Under the pieces are notes generated by a model. It made no database searches, was not told where the DNA came from, and saw only the letters and a list, made by a program, of their open reading frames with translations. The translations under genes were made by a program, and so were the position numbers. This document shows positions 1 through 8,653 of a stretch of DNA of 33,802 nt, one piece after another. The stretch comes from Chara braunii (taxonomy: Eukaryota; Streptophyta; Charophyceae; Charales; Characeae): the NCBI GenBank assembly GCA_003427395.1, contig BFEA01000077.1, positions 3,057,794 to 3,091,595 on the forward strand, read 5' to 3'. How positions within the stretch are numbered: the first letter of the stretch is position 1; each line of letters begins with the position of its first letter.

Positions 1-80
<80 letters not shown>
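1..80. repeat. (GT)9(GA)31 compound microsatellite
   Basis: Perfect GT dinucleotides occupy positions 1-18 and switch to perfect GA through 80. The window therefore starts inside a simple repeat, probably at an assembly edge. The open frame through it is only repeat translation. Confidence 0.97.
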
Positions 81-82
<2 letters not shown>

Positions 83-1174
83 ACTATTATGGTCCCTGCT
101 CTGACAAACTGACAACACTGTTATGGTCCACGTACCTTGTCGACATTGAGCATGACACAATCACATATGTCCCTGCCAAACAACTCAAATCGCCTACAGC
201 TTCCCATCAACTCAAACAATTTGTGGTTCACTTGCCAAGGGGAATTGCTATAGGGACTATAGTCAACACTTCCTTCCCCACGCTTCTGCACATAATTATT
301 TCCATACTCTGAAAGCCAAGAATCAACAACTGTGGACTAGAAATAACCTCTCTCCCGTTTCTGTTCCCCTACTAGCCTCCAGCCGTGATGAGCAGCTGCC
401 TAGTATCTCAACGTCCACTGACACTCTTCTTCCCTGGAAGGGCATGCGCCACTCCCTCTACCTCTGCTCAGTACCCCTGCTGAGTGGACACTTCATCTGC
501 AGTGGGCTTCTTGAGTGGTGCATAGAGGGGTGTTGGATTTAGGAGGGTGTGTGGCGATTGGCAGGCTTGATAGGTTGGGTGCTTGCAAGCACCATAGCTA
601 GAGCTTGAGGAAGAGGAGGAAGAAGAAGACTCCCAGATACTTCGATGAAACCTTGTAAAGAATTGGTCTGTGGGTATTGATAACGCGGTTGGGATGCTGT
701 TGATTGACTTGGGAAGAGATGGTAATTAGAATTGATTTTCGTTTCAATTCTATTTTCGGTATTGTGTGCTTCCGCTGTGTATTCTTATTTATCTGGTGTG
801 GTGTGGATTGCTCCCTCCAAAGGTCACTGTCATTGCACATGTGTATGGGAACGTGTGGATGCCATGTTGGATCTTGTTTCAATCACGCACATAACACTTG
901 TGGCATCACACTGATGTTTGTTTGAGTGGGCTGGACGGACTTATTTAAAGGAAGGCCAGCCAGTCAGCCGGGCTCTAGCCCTGTCCCGTTGCGAGGACTG
1001 GGCCGGGATGGATGTTTCCATGGGTTGGTACTTCCATATCTGTTCGCTTTCCAGGCAGACAACAAGGTACCATTCCAAACAGTGGGAACTACCCCATACT
1101 AAATAAGAAAAAGAACCAACAAGAAAGAAATTAGACTCGAATAGAACAATTTTGTCCATTTGACACTCGGCCAA

Positions 1175-1178
<4 letters not shown>
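81..1178. other. Unassigned non-coding stretch
   Basis: I see no convincing exon, RNA gene or mobile element here. The frames are short, overlap on both strands and lack motifs. A short GA/GAA-rich patch lies near 605-632. The region could be an intron or intergenic DNA. Confidence 0.5.
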
Positions 1179-1209
<31 letters not shown>

Positions 1210-1425
1210 TCAATGAACCATGCTCCTTCTATTCTGGGGATCGTCAGTGCGGTTCCTATTCCACCGCAAGTCAAAATATCAAATTAAAAAAAAAATAAAA
1301 AAAATCTCAAATACAACCCTTTGACACGCCTCCCGGCATTACGGCCCGGGGAACCCTAACGGCATTGATAATTGATTTCTTCCCTTGGGAAGGATTGATC
1401 GTCAGCCAAGCCCATAATTCCATTA
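1179..1425 (-). repeat. Dispersed SINE-like repeat, copy 1 (poly-T on + strand)
   Basis: A run of 30 T (1179-1208) is followed by a segment shared with 6916-7075, 11007-11262 and 28000-28180. The shared core reads TTCTATTCTGGGGATCGTC, then GCGGTTCCTATTCCACC and CAAGTCA, and farther on CGGCATTGATAATTGA and a block near GATTGATCGTCAGCC. Read on the minus strand the element ends in poly-A, as a retroposed SINE or a LINE 3' end would. I saw no open reading frame and no clear pol III boxes in this copy. The outer end near 1425 is approximate. Confidence 0.65.
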
Positions 1426-2218
1426 GAGCATCCCCACCCTCTAGCCATTTACTCCCCCCCCCTTTTTAGCAAATTATTGTCCGAAGTAACCCAATTTTAA
1501 CTTTTAGGAGAATTCCCGCGGAGATAACAGATCCAGCGGTGGATGCTTCTACACGAGCTTCAGGTAACCAAATAGATATAAGAAAAAAAAAGTGATATTG
1601 AAAGAGAGTAATAGCAAGTATCCCAGTTGAGGAGATTGTTGAAATGTTGGATGTTGCAGTCAGCGTCTTAACACGTACATTCCTTACCCTCCTGTTCTCC
1701 TGTCCTCCTAATGGCTATCCATTTTGATGACCTGGGCCAGTGCCAATGCATGTAGTGTTGTCCATGCCCTCTGATACGTATGCTCATCTATCTGAGCTGT
1801 CCTGCAATAATATCAGTGAAGAGAACTGGAAGGATGGAAACGATGACCATCACGAAGGCAGGGTCCACTAATGAAACTGTTAAGGCCTCACCTTGTGAGC
1901 GTGTGGAGGGGGAGGGGAGGAAGTGCATGCTGGTGACTTGAGAGCACCTGGTACATACATAGTATAGCTTGTGTACCATAATTTTTTTCTGTCAGCTTTG
2001 TGTAGCCTTACGCTGTGGGTTTCTAGATTCATGGTTGTGTGGCCCTGTTTCATGTGCGTTCTCTCAATGGTCATCTTGGGTATGACTGTGGGTTATTGGG
2101 GTGGATTTCTAAGGGTGGGAGGTGGGAGGTGATTGGTGGGGTGAAGGGGGATGGATGGGATGTAATCCCTTCCACGGCAGTCATGCTATTGGTGCATGGG
2201 ATGCTTTTTGTGTTGCAG
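1426..2218. other. Unassigned non-coding stretch
   Basis: Nothing identifiable. It includes short A and T runs and ends in a candidate 3' splice site (TTTTTGTGTTGCAG, ending at 2218) for the putative exon that follows. Confidence 0.45.
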
Positions 2219-2503
2219 AATCTTCATACAGAATGAATTGTAGACCTTGTGCGGGTGAAAAGGCGGCATACCAAATGAGCAATGGGGGAAGTGGCGGAGG
2301 TCAGAAGTCGCATGGAGGGGGATTGCTCGCACAACCGTGTATTTTAGGGGACCCTCCCCCTCGGCCTATTGTTCCACATATTTCAGGCGCCGTAGAATCA
2401 AGCTCAGACAGACGAGCAAAAGACGGTTCCTCTGCTGTTGTTCTTTCACCTGAAGTTGAAGGAGTGCGAGTTCTGTTGTGTGGCGACTCTTCCCTATTGG
2501 TAG
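2219..2503 (+). CDS. Putative internal exon a (Gly/Ser-rich, unknown protein)
   Basis: An open segment follows a good acceptor (TTTTTGTGTTGCAG) and ends at overlapping donors, GTAG|GTGAGC after 2503 or TTG|GTAGGT after 2499. In the open frame it encodes about 95 residues. A Gly-rich start (SNGGSGGGQKSHGGG) leads through a Pro-rich patch (GDPPPRP) to a hydrophobic strand-like end, VEGVRVLLCGDSSLL. The end could be the first strand of an alpha/beta domain, such as a response-regulator receiver or a vWA domain, but it is far too short to decide. It is phase-compatible with 4210-4244 if the second donor is used. I do not recognise the protein, and the call rests on splice signals and composition only. 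Confidence 0.4.
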
Positions 2504-3670
2504 GTGAGCCATAAATATACACTAACTGAACATGCCTCTTGTGGAGATGCCTGCTTTTCCTATTTCATCCCTTATACCCATCGATTCAAAGTTTTTAATC
2601 AGCTGGGAACTCTTGACATTCCTTTTTATTGGATGGCAAATGAGGAGGAAGGGGGGAATAAAGGGTCCTCCTAGCCCCTGAGCCATCACACTGCATCACA
2701 CATGACTTGACAACTGGTTTTAGTAATAATTTTTCAACCATTTTTTGGGATAGGAATGCGGCGGTGAAAGTAGGAAGAGTTGTAGAAGGGTTTTCTTGAA
2801 AAAAGAGGTCCCTGCCGATGTCTTTTGTGTTTCTGTGTGGGTCTTTTTGTTTTTTTTTCCCCCTTCTGTGCGTTGGTTGTTATTTTGTATGAAACGTTAA
2901 GTGACCACTCTCTTCTTGAGACTGCCATGGTTAGCACACTGCCTACATCTTTTCAGCTGGTTTGTTGGGTTGCCAATCCAGCATCCACAAGTTTTTGTTC
3001 GATCCATGGAAACCTCGCACACCCATAGGTTGGTCACAAAAAAGGGCAATGGCGGTTTCATCATCTTCGATTGGCCTGCTTGAACCCATTGCCTGAGCGG
3101 GGCTCGCGTCCGCTCATGAGCCAGCCATGGGTGAGTTTGGTTTACGAGGGCGGTTAGTGTGAGAGGACGGACCCTGCAACGGTTCGGGCGTCCAAGGTTG
3201 GGTGGAAGACGACGTTCAGGTGGTTCAATTACTCCGCCACTGACCGTCCATGGGAGATGTCACTGTGCAATGGAGGTAAATGATGTGAAACACGGGCAGT
3301 GTGGGCGTTGTTACGCTCTAGACTCGTAGAGTGCACACTGCATTCACTGACAAGTTACAACCGATCATTGGGTGAGGCTTGTGAGGCTCCCAAGGGTAGT
3401 GTAATTGAGCAGGAGGTGGTTAGATGGATGACTAAACATGATGTTTACTGCAGGGCACGTTAACTCTGTACGAGGTTCTTCCTTCCCAAATTCGCTTTGG
3501 CATGAAGGGGTATGAGAGCAGTCTCTGTACACAGGCATATAGACCACCTCCTCCCTCACCCAGCCCATTCCTTCCTCCCCCCGCTTTCCTTCTCACCTTC
3601 AGCTGTGCTGCAAAGAATGGGAACATTTTTTTTTTAGACAGCCTGGCTAGCTATTGTCATTAGCATCCAC
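2504..3670. other. Unassigned stretch (candidate intron)
   Basis: No assignable feature. A segment after a TTTTCAG at about 2957 stays open for about 40 codons in one frame, but it has no clear donor in that frame. The rest is ordinary mixed sequence with short poly-T runs. Confidence 0.4.
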
Positions 3671-3783
3671 CTACCGTCTTCACCCACGAATCGAACGCCC
3701 GGTAATTATTGCCGTATCTAGACTGAAAGTTGCACCAAATGCAGCTATAATGACCGGGTGTTCTATTGGGGTGAAGGCGGTAG
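3671..3783. mobile_element. MITE family A, copy 1 (113 bp, diverged)
   Basis: Near full-length inverted repeat starting CTACCGTCTTCACCC and ending GGGGTGAAGGCGGTAG, with TA at each end. The centre, GTATCTAGACTGAAAG, is shared with the 8340-8450 copy. This is the most diverged of three copies of 111-113 bp. TA-flanked palindromic elements without coding capacity fit Stowaway-like (Tc1/mariner-type) MITEs, but the superfamily is inferred from the TA only. Confidence 0.75.
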
Positions 3784-3895
3784 GCTCAGTCCTTGTATTA
3801 TGGAAGCTTGACAGGACCGAGGACCTTGTTTCATCTTGGCAAAATGATGATACGAACTCTCTTTGCCAGGCTTTTGCAACCAGCAGACCACAGAC

Positions 3896-4052
3896 AGCCT
3901 CGTTCTCGGACTGCAAATGCAGTGCCAGATGAAACACATAAGATAACAGCTTCGTTACCGGACTGCAAATGCAGTGCAGATGAAACACATAGGATAGCAG
4001 CTTCGTTCTTGGACTGCAAATGCCGTGCAGATGAAACACATAGGATAATAAC
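3896..4052. repeat. Tandem minisatellite, three ~52-bp units
   Basis: Three units start at about 3896, 3948 and 3999 (periods 52 and 51). They share GGACTGCAAATGCAGTGC and CAGATGAAACACATA. Unit 1 carries an extra C in GTGCCAGATG, so the spacing is not codon-conserving and the repeat is probably not protein-coding. Confidence 0.85.
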
Positions 4053-4209
4053 AGTCTATGCACACATTACTACGGTGTACTTTTTCCTCCCTCATTGTTT
4101 ACATCATTGCGTATTGTGTTTGTAGATGAGCCATCCGACAGTGCAGATTGGTGAAAGTCGTCGAACAGTGCACAAAAGTCCAATCTGTCGTCTCACATCG
4201 TGGTGTCAG

Positions 4210-4244
4210 GCTATAATCAGAGTATTGGACAGCTTGCTCAGCAG
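4210..4244 (+). CDS. Putative 35-nt micro-exon b
   Basis: A short segment lies between a pyrimidine-rich acceptor ending TGGTGTCAG and a donor CAGCAG|GTTGAG. It accepts phase 1 from exon a (donor 2503) and hands phase 0 to 5591-5647, encoding roughly YNQSIGQLAQQ. At this length an exon cannot be told from chance by eye. I list it only because it bridges its neighbours in frame. An alternative reading from the same acceptor in another phase is also open. Confidence 0.2.
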
Positions 4245-4436
4245 GTTGAGAACCCGCATGTGGCAATGAAAATGTGAGAAAGTGTGGTGTGTGTTCTTTG
4301 AGCTGGCTGGCTGGTTGGGACCATGAATGTCCAGTTCGCACATTCAAGATTGTTAGCACAAACAGAACCAGTGTTCACAGCCTTCTCCTTTTTTTTGTTT
4401 AAAAAAGTGGATAGTCCGTAATGTCATTGTATCCAA

Positions 4437-4500
4437 ACAGGGCTTGAACTCTTGATCTGTCTATCAACAGGTACATGTGTGTACAATTCAGCCACCAGGC
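4437..4500 (-). repeat. tRNA-derived SINE head (A and B boxes), copy 1
   Basis: The minus strand shows an A-box-like TGGTGGCTGAATTGTAC and, about 35 nt on, a B-box-like GAGTTCAAGCCC. The same arrangement recurs at 7507-7570, including the shared ACACACATG. The cloverleaf is degraded, so I call it a SINE head or tRNA-like pseudogene rather than a tRNA. Confidence 0.5.
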
Positions 4501-4744
4501 AGTCGCATTTCCGTTGTTTGCAGTCTTCTCTTTGTTTGGCAGGGCTATTACAATCTTTTTTGATGCTTGGTCAAGGGAGTTTTCCGCAAGGCACGCGTGC
4601 ATAAAAAACAGACACCTCTTTCCATGGCTGCAAAGTTAGTCATGGACACCTGTTTCGATGGCTGCAAAACTAATCATTAACTCAGTGATGAAGCATGGTT
4701 TTTGAATGATACACACATGTAGCAATTGGTGAACAGATCATGAG

Positions 4745-4951
4745 TTAAACCACCAGTACCTCGCTCAGCTATTGAATCCGAGCCTCCCAGCACGCTGCGC
4801 GCCAAGTCCTGCCGAACCGCCGTCGCAATTTTCTTTTTCGTTTTGCCTGCGGCCTCCAGCCAATGCGGTCCGGCAGGCCGAAGCCCACATGGCGCGGCGC
4901 GTATACGGGAAGCGCCGCGGCCGATAGCTGGGCCAGGTACTGGTGGTTTAA
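4745..4951. mobile_element. MITE family B, copy 1 (199 bp between TTAA sites)
   Basis: Inverted ends ACCACCAGTACC..GCTCAGCTAT and ATAGCTGGGCCAGGTACTGGTGGT are each flanked by TTAA (4745-4748 and 4948-4951). The interior is GC-rich with no coding capacity. The same terminal sequence and TTAA flanks occur at 10168-10318. TTAA duplication is typical of piggyBac-type transposons; that affiliation is inferred from the target site alone. The open frame on the minus strand across it is incidental. Confidence 0.75.
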
Positions 4952-5590
4952 AATCCTGACGGGATGAGATGATGTTTGGGGCTACCCCCTTTTGAAAGAG
5001 AGAGAAGAGGAGCACGGTTGTTGAACTTCGACCTTGCATCTGGCTTACCTTTATGTACGACCTTGCATCTTACCTTTATCTATGACTAACCTTTAGACAT
5101 TTTCTGTATTTGTATAAGGAATTGTTCACTTTTTCGGTTATGGAATCTATGGATGCGACGGGTCTGTTGTAAAGGCAGCAGTAAATGGAACAAGGCCGAA
5201 TCCTCTCGTTTTGTGTCTGGGCTTGCAGTACCTGAGACCTAAACTGGAAGTGGAACTGACTGGAAGCTGATTTGACTGGAAGTTGAACAAACTGCAAGCT
5301 GAACTGCAGCGAGGTAGGCACCGGGTGGTAGATTTTTGCATGCCATTGACAAGAAGCCGAATAATGCAGCTATGGTACCACGTCTGCTTCCTTTACCTTT
5401 TCGTCTGTTTTGTTGTACGTCTTTCTCTGTCTCACAACGACAAGACCAGTGCAATTCAAACTCTTATTCTTTGAAATGACCAAATCGCGGGGGACAACAA
5501 GGCCAAGTTGGAAATGGAGTTTGAATAGAATATGGCCGTGGTGCTGCTGGTGGTTGCATGATTGCATTGCTTGTCTGTCTTTTGGAACAG
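4952..5590. other. Candidate intron with a short degenerate tandem repeat
   Basis: Nothing protein-coding is convincing. Between about 5247 and 5305 there are four to five degenerate copies of an ACTGGAAGTTGAA-like 16-17 bp unit. A donor-like CGAG|GTAGGC follows near 5307, but the frames preceding it contain stops or do not match the next exon's phase. Confidence 0.4.
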
Positions 5591-5647
5591 GATCAGGTTC
5601 GGCTGGCGTCCCTTGCAGAAGGGCTTGATGCGCTATTGACCATGGAG
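5591..5647 (+). CDS. Putative exon c (19 codons)
   Basis: A 57-nt segment lies between the acceptor TGTCTTTTGGAACAG and a consensus donor ATGGAG|GTAAGA, phase 0 to phase 0. It encodes DQVRLASLAEGLDALLTME, an amphipathic helix-like peptide. The AEGLxxAL pattern recalls both the MED25 vWA domain and the second strand and helix of receiver domains. Nineteen residues cannot distinguish these. Confidence comes mainly from the donor and the clean open frame. Confidence 0.35.
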
Positions 5648-6249
5648 GTAAGATCTCGGACTGAGCAACACGTGGGTTGGTGATTGGTGTTCGCTAAGTG
5701 CGGTGAATATATGAATTTCCAGGAGTTTGCTTTTATGCACAATAACAATGTGGATGATTGAAGCCTGTGTCTGTGGACTCACATTCTGGTACTTGCATAA
5801 GATGTTTTCTGAGCGACATTGGGGGGAGGGCACACACAACAGTACTTGCATGTAAAAGAATGCGCGGTTTCTTCTTAAAATTGAAAATTGTAAACAATAA
5901 TACTATGTCGCCCTTTGGGTCACCTGTTAATGTTTAACAATGCAGTCTGAACGCCTTCCCTACCTGGCCTGAATACCTTTGCGGACTGTCTTCTTCCTAT
6001 TGGCCATCAGATCAACCCGCATAAGACTCTTTCAGTGGTCATGTAGAGCTTATTCAGCACTCTCTTTGATGACCAAGCTTTCTCATTCCCCTCGGTCAAA
6101 ATGCTTAGGCCTCGAGCTTCTTTTTCGGCTTTAACACCTGAAACTCTTTAGTGTATATCATCAGAGCAGGAGAGGGAAGATGGGCGTAGTGTAGGAATAT
6201 GCACAAGAGGTGGGCTTTAAGGTGACAGACTGGCGTCCAATACGAATTA
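5648..6249. other. Unassigned non-coding stretch
   Basis: AT-leaning sequence with no exon, repeat or RNA gene that I can support. Confidence 0.45.
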
Positions 6250-6360
6250 CTACCTTCTTCACCCGAATACAACGTACGGTCATTATATCTGTATTTGGGG
6301 TATCTTCCTGTCTAAGTACAGCAATAATGACCGTACATTGTATTCGGGTGAAGAAGGTAG
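6250..6360. mobile_element. MITE family A, copy 2 (111 bp)
   Basis: Best preserved copy. The terminal repeats of about 36 bp start CTACCTTCTTCACCCGAATA at both ends in inverted orientation and run into CGTACGGTCATTAT (TGTACGGTCATTAT in the other arm). TA lies at each end. The two arms are almost identical, so the whole element can fold into one hairpin with a loop of about 35 nt. Confidence 0.85.
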
Positions 6361-6915
6361 GTTGACACCTTTACTCCGATGGAGTTTGATCTAGCGTTCT
6401 GCAAACGAGATGCAGAGTGCAGCACTATGTGGAAGCTTAGGGGTCTTTCTGGATAATCTAAAAATGTCCTGACAAGTGCTGAATAGCTCTGGGGAAAAAG
6501 AATGGATACAGGATGGGACAATGTTTTTCACTTTTTTTTTTTTTTTTTTGAGTTTGTGAAACATCCTGGCGTGTTTGAAGCAAATGAAATCTTATACCAG
6601 AACAGTTAGTCGGGGTAGGAAAGGGCCAATTGCCTTGCCATTTCTGTGGCACGTGAAGTGGGTTTGGGTAGGGCAAGGTGCCACTGTACTACTTAGTAGC
6701 ATATCTGACCTACTACCTTGATTAGTTTACACTTCGCGCTGCGCCTTCTAGCATGCCACAAGGTCCTGGAGGTGTGAAAGGGGAACTGAAGAGACTTTTT
6801 TTTTTTTTTTTGGGAAAGATTCTGCTGGCAAACAAGCGAAAGCTCAACGCCGATGTTGCTGAATGCGCGTGATTAGAAACGTTTCAATTGTGTTATACTT
6901 ACCAAAGTTAAAGCT
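6361..6915. other. Unassigned stretch with two T-runs
   Basis: Contains T18 at 6532-6549 and T16 at 6796-6811, and otherwise nothing assignable. The T-runs could be old poly-A tails of minus-strand retroposons, but I found no shared body next to them. Confidence 0.4.
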
Positions 6916-7043
6916 ATCCTCCTTCGGCCAGACGGAAGGAAGCGTGGGTATATCATATTTGTAAAACTATTTTGACTTGCCGGTGGAATAGGAACCGGAC
7001 TGATGCTCCCCAGAATGGAAAGCAGCCAGGACCTTAAGGCCCT

Positions 7044-7075
<32 letters not shown>
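6916..7075 (+). repeat. Dispersed SINE-like repeat, copy 2 (poly-A tail)
   Basis: Plus-orientation copy running from GGCCAGACGGAAGGAAGCG through TTGACTTGCCGGTGGAATAG, GAACCGGACTGATGCTCCCC and AGAATGGAAAGCAGCCAGG to CCTGTTTT and a 27-nt A tail (7049-7075). The blocks recur in the same order on the minus strand at 28000-28180 and 11007-11262. The tail polarity defines the element's 3' end. Confidence 0.75.
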
Positions 7076-7076
<1 letters not shown>

Positions 7077-7302
7077 TTAAAAAAAACTATCCTCCTCCTC
7101 CTCTGTCCTGCTTCCCTACCTTTCTCTCACTTCTGGTTACTCGCTGCTTATTCTGGGACATGATTGAGTATTTCATGTCTTATTCTGCATTGCGATTGGC
7201 TCCATTTCGAGTGTATGGACTCTATAGAGACTACTTGCATGTTTGTGCTGTGGAAGCTTCTCACAATTGCCGGGTTCATTGCATTGTAATCACTGGTTGC
7301 AG
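7076..7302. other. Unassigned stretch ending in a splice-acceptor-like site
   Basis: No feature apart from a good 3' splice site candidate, TCACTGGTTGCAG, ending at 7302. Confidence 0.4.
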
Positions 7303-7334
7303 GCACGGGGAGTTCGGCTCCTGCATCGGGTGAG
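7303..7334 (+). CDS. Putative 32-nt micro-exon d
   Basis: The segment lies between TCACTGGTTGCAG and a consensus donor GTGAG|GTAAGC. Read in the phase left by exon c it gives ARGVRLLHRV plus two bases, which the exon at 25019 completes. Another frame is open too (GTGSSAPASGE), so the reading is not forced. If the model holds, the following intron of about 17.7 kb contains both Ty3/gypsy elements. Confidence 0.25.
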
Positions 7335-7506
7335 GTAAGCATTTACGAACTTCGCCACGAACTAGTCCTGTTCTCAGAAGGAGCAAATTGATTAAGGTTC
7401 TTGGAATCTGGAGTGAATTCAGTTCAACTCATTTGCAAAACACCGTTCACACTCACTGCAAGTCTTTCTTTTCCGAAAGGAGATTTGCCCCGAGCATAGT
7501 GTCAAA

Positions 7507-7570
7507 CAGGACTTGAACTCTTTATGTGTTTATCAAAAGTTGCATGTGTGTACCATTCAACCATCAGACC
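7507..7570 (-). repeat. tRNA-derived SINE head, copy 2
   Basis: Minus-strand A-box-like TGATGGTTGAATGGTACAC and B-box-like GAGTTCAAGTCC, aligned with 4437-4500 along its length. The single undetermined base of the window (N, 7583) lies just beyond it. Confidence 0.5.
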
Positions 7571-7583
7571 CAGGTCTGATTTN

Positions 7584-8310
7584 CCTCGCCACACCACTCT
7601 TGACGGCCTCTCCACACCACTCTTGAAAACCGGTTTTCAAGAGTTGGAGCCGTCGCCACACAGCCACTTGAGAGTTGTAGCCCGAAAACTCTTTCGAGAG
7701 TTGTCAGAACCTCGTTTCGAGAGTACCTCTCGACGCCGTCGACGCCCAGCCTGCAGCACCGCTCTTTTCAAGCGTCCTCCCAAGGGCACTCGACGGGCCC
7801 TTGATTTTCGAGAGTTGTCAGGCCGTTATAGTGACGCCATTCGGAAAAAACAAAGCTGCGGGACTGTCGTTTTCCATCGTTTGTCCAACACCATCACGCT
7901 TTCAAGAGTGCTGTGTGGCGAAGGCGCCTCAACTCTCGAAAACTCGACTCTTGAAAAAGTCTGACAACTCTCGAAAATTTTTCGAAACGCCCTGAAACGG
8001 GGAAATTTTTCAAGAGCTGCCAGACGTTCTCAAGAGTTGGGTTTTCAAGAGTTCCGGGCCCCTCGCCACACAGCACTCTCGAAAGCGTGATGGGGCCTGG
8101 CTGCACTACTCTTGAAATGCACAAAAGACAAAAATCATGGCGGTGCATCTTTCCATATTCTTGTGGAAGATTCACTCTCGTTTTGCACATTTCAAGAGTA
8201 GTGCAGCGAGGCCCATGGTGTTGGACAAACGATGGAAAACGACCGTCGTGCAGCTTTGTTTTTTCCGAGGATAACGGCCCGACAGCTATCATTTGGGGTT
8301 TCCTTTCTTC
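7584..8310. repeat. Palindromic region built of CTCTTGAAA/CTCTCGAAA motifs
   Basis: Roughly sixteen copies of CTCT[T/C]GAAA, in both orientations, lie between 7600 and 8200. Its core is a large imperfect palindrome. About 7815-7927 is the inverse of 8058-8092 plus 8215-8293, sharing blocks such as GGAAAAAACAAAGCTGC, CGTTTTCCATCGTTTGTCC and GCTGTGTGGCGA. The loop (7928-8057) is itself composed of inverted motif copies. A small perfect palindrome, ACTCTTGAAAACCGG and its inverse, sits at 7610-7634. Open frames across the region simply translate the repeat. A complex foldback transposon is the simplest guess. Confidence 0.7.
8090..8217. mobile_element. MITE family C, copy 1 (122 bp) with ATG target duplication
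   Basis: The element occupies 8093-8214 with termini GGGCCTGGCTGCACTACTCT and its inverse GAGTAGTGCAGCGAGGCCC. It is flanked by ATG at 8090-8092 and 8215-8217. It interrupts the right arm of the surrounding palindrome. The undisturbed left arm, read in reverse, shows the uninterrupted site GCGTGATGGTGTTGG, so both boundaries and the 3-bp duplication are directly supported. A 3-bp duplication would suit PIF/Harbinger-type elements, although ATG is not their usual TWA. Confidence 0.85.
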
Positions 8311-8339
8311 GTCCTGAAAAAGAAGTCCAACCAACTGGC

Positions 8340-8450
8340 CTACCTTCTTCTCCCGAATACAACGTACCGTCATCATAGTTGTATCTAGACTGAAAGATGC
8401 CTCAAATACGGCTATAATGACCGTACGTTGTATTCGGAGGACGAAGGTAG
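8340..8450. mobile_element. MITE family A, copy 3 (111 bp)
   Basis: Starts CTACCTTCTTCTCCCGAATA and ends TTGTATTCGGAGGACGAAGGTAG, TA at both ends, same length as the 6250 copy. The centre, GTATCTAGACTGAAAGATGC, matches the 3671 copy. Its right end abuts a tRNA-like sequence. Confidence 0.85.
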
Positions 8451-8621
8451 ATCAGTTGGTACACCTCCTAACTCTTGAGATACAGACCTGACTTCCAACT
8501 CCACTGGAAGCAGAAAAAAAGGAAAAAAAAAGGGAAAAACAAAACTCTAATTAGTAATTATGTTAATTATCAATTGCCCAAGGTGGAGAGAGTACACAGG
8601 GAGACATGCCCACGTGGACGG

Positions 8622-8653
<32 letters not shown>
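8451..8653 (+). repeat. Candidate tRNA-derived SINE with poly-A tail
   Basis: Starts with an A-box-like GATCAGTTGGTACACC and, at the expected spacing, a weak B-box-like GACTTCCAACTCCACTGG. An unrelated body of about 140 bp and a 29-nt A tail (8625-8653) follow. The head resembles 24636-24700. Head, body and tail together fit a SINE of about 200 bp. I could not confirm a target duplication. Confidence 0.45.

Noticed and set aside
2934-3083. Possible exon after TTTTCAG with frame WFVGLPIQHPQVF
   Set aside because: No donor in the matching phase before the stop, and it does not fit the exon chain.
2219-5647. Assignment of the early exons to a TOC1/PRR-type receiver domain or to MED25
   Set aside because: Short resemblances exist to both (VRVLLC.GDS; AEGLxxAL), but they conflict with each other and each covers fewer than 20 residues.
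6720-6775. Possible exon between TTGATTAG and GGAG|GTGTGA
   Set aside because: Open in two frames, with no way to choose phase and no connection to neighbours.
7524-8376. Overlapping frames of 146 (+) and 160 (-) codons
   Set aside because: Both are translations of the palindromic motif array, one of them across the N at 7583. The repeated FRELS-like words come from the DNA repeat.
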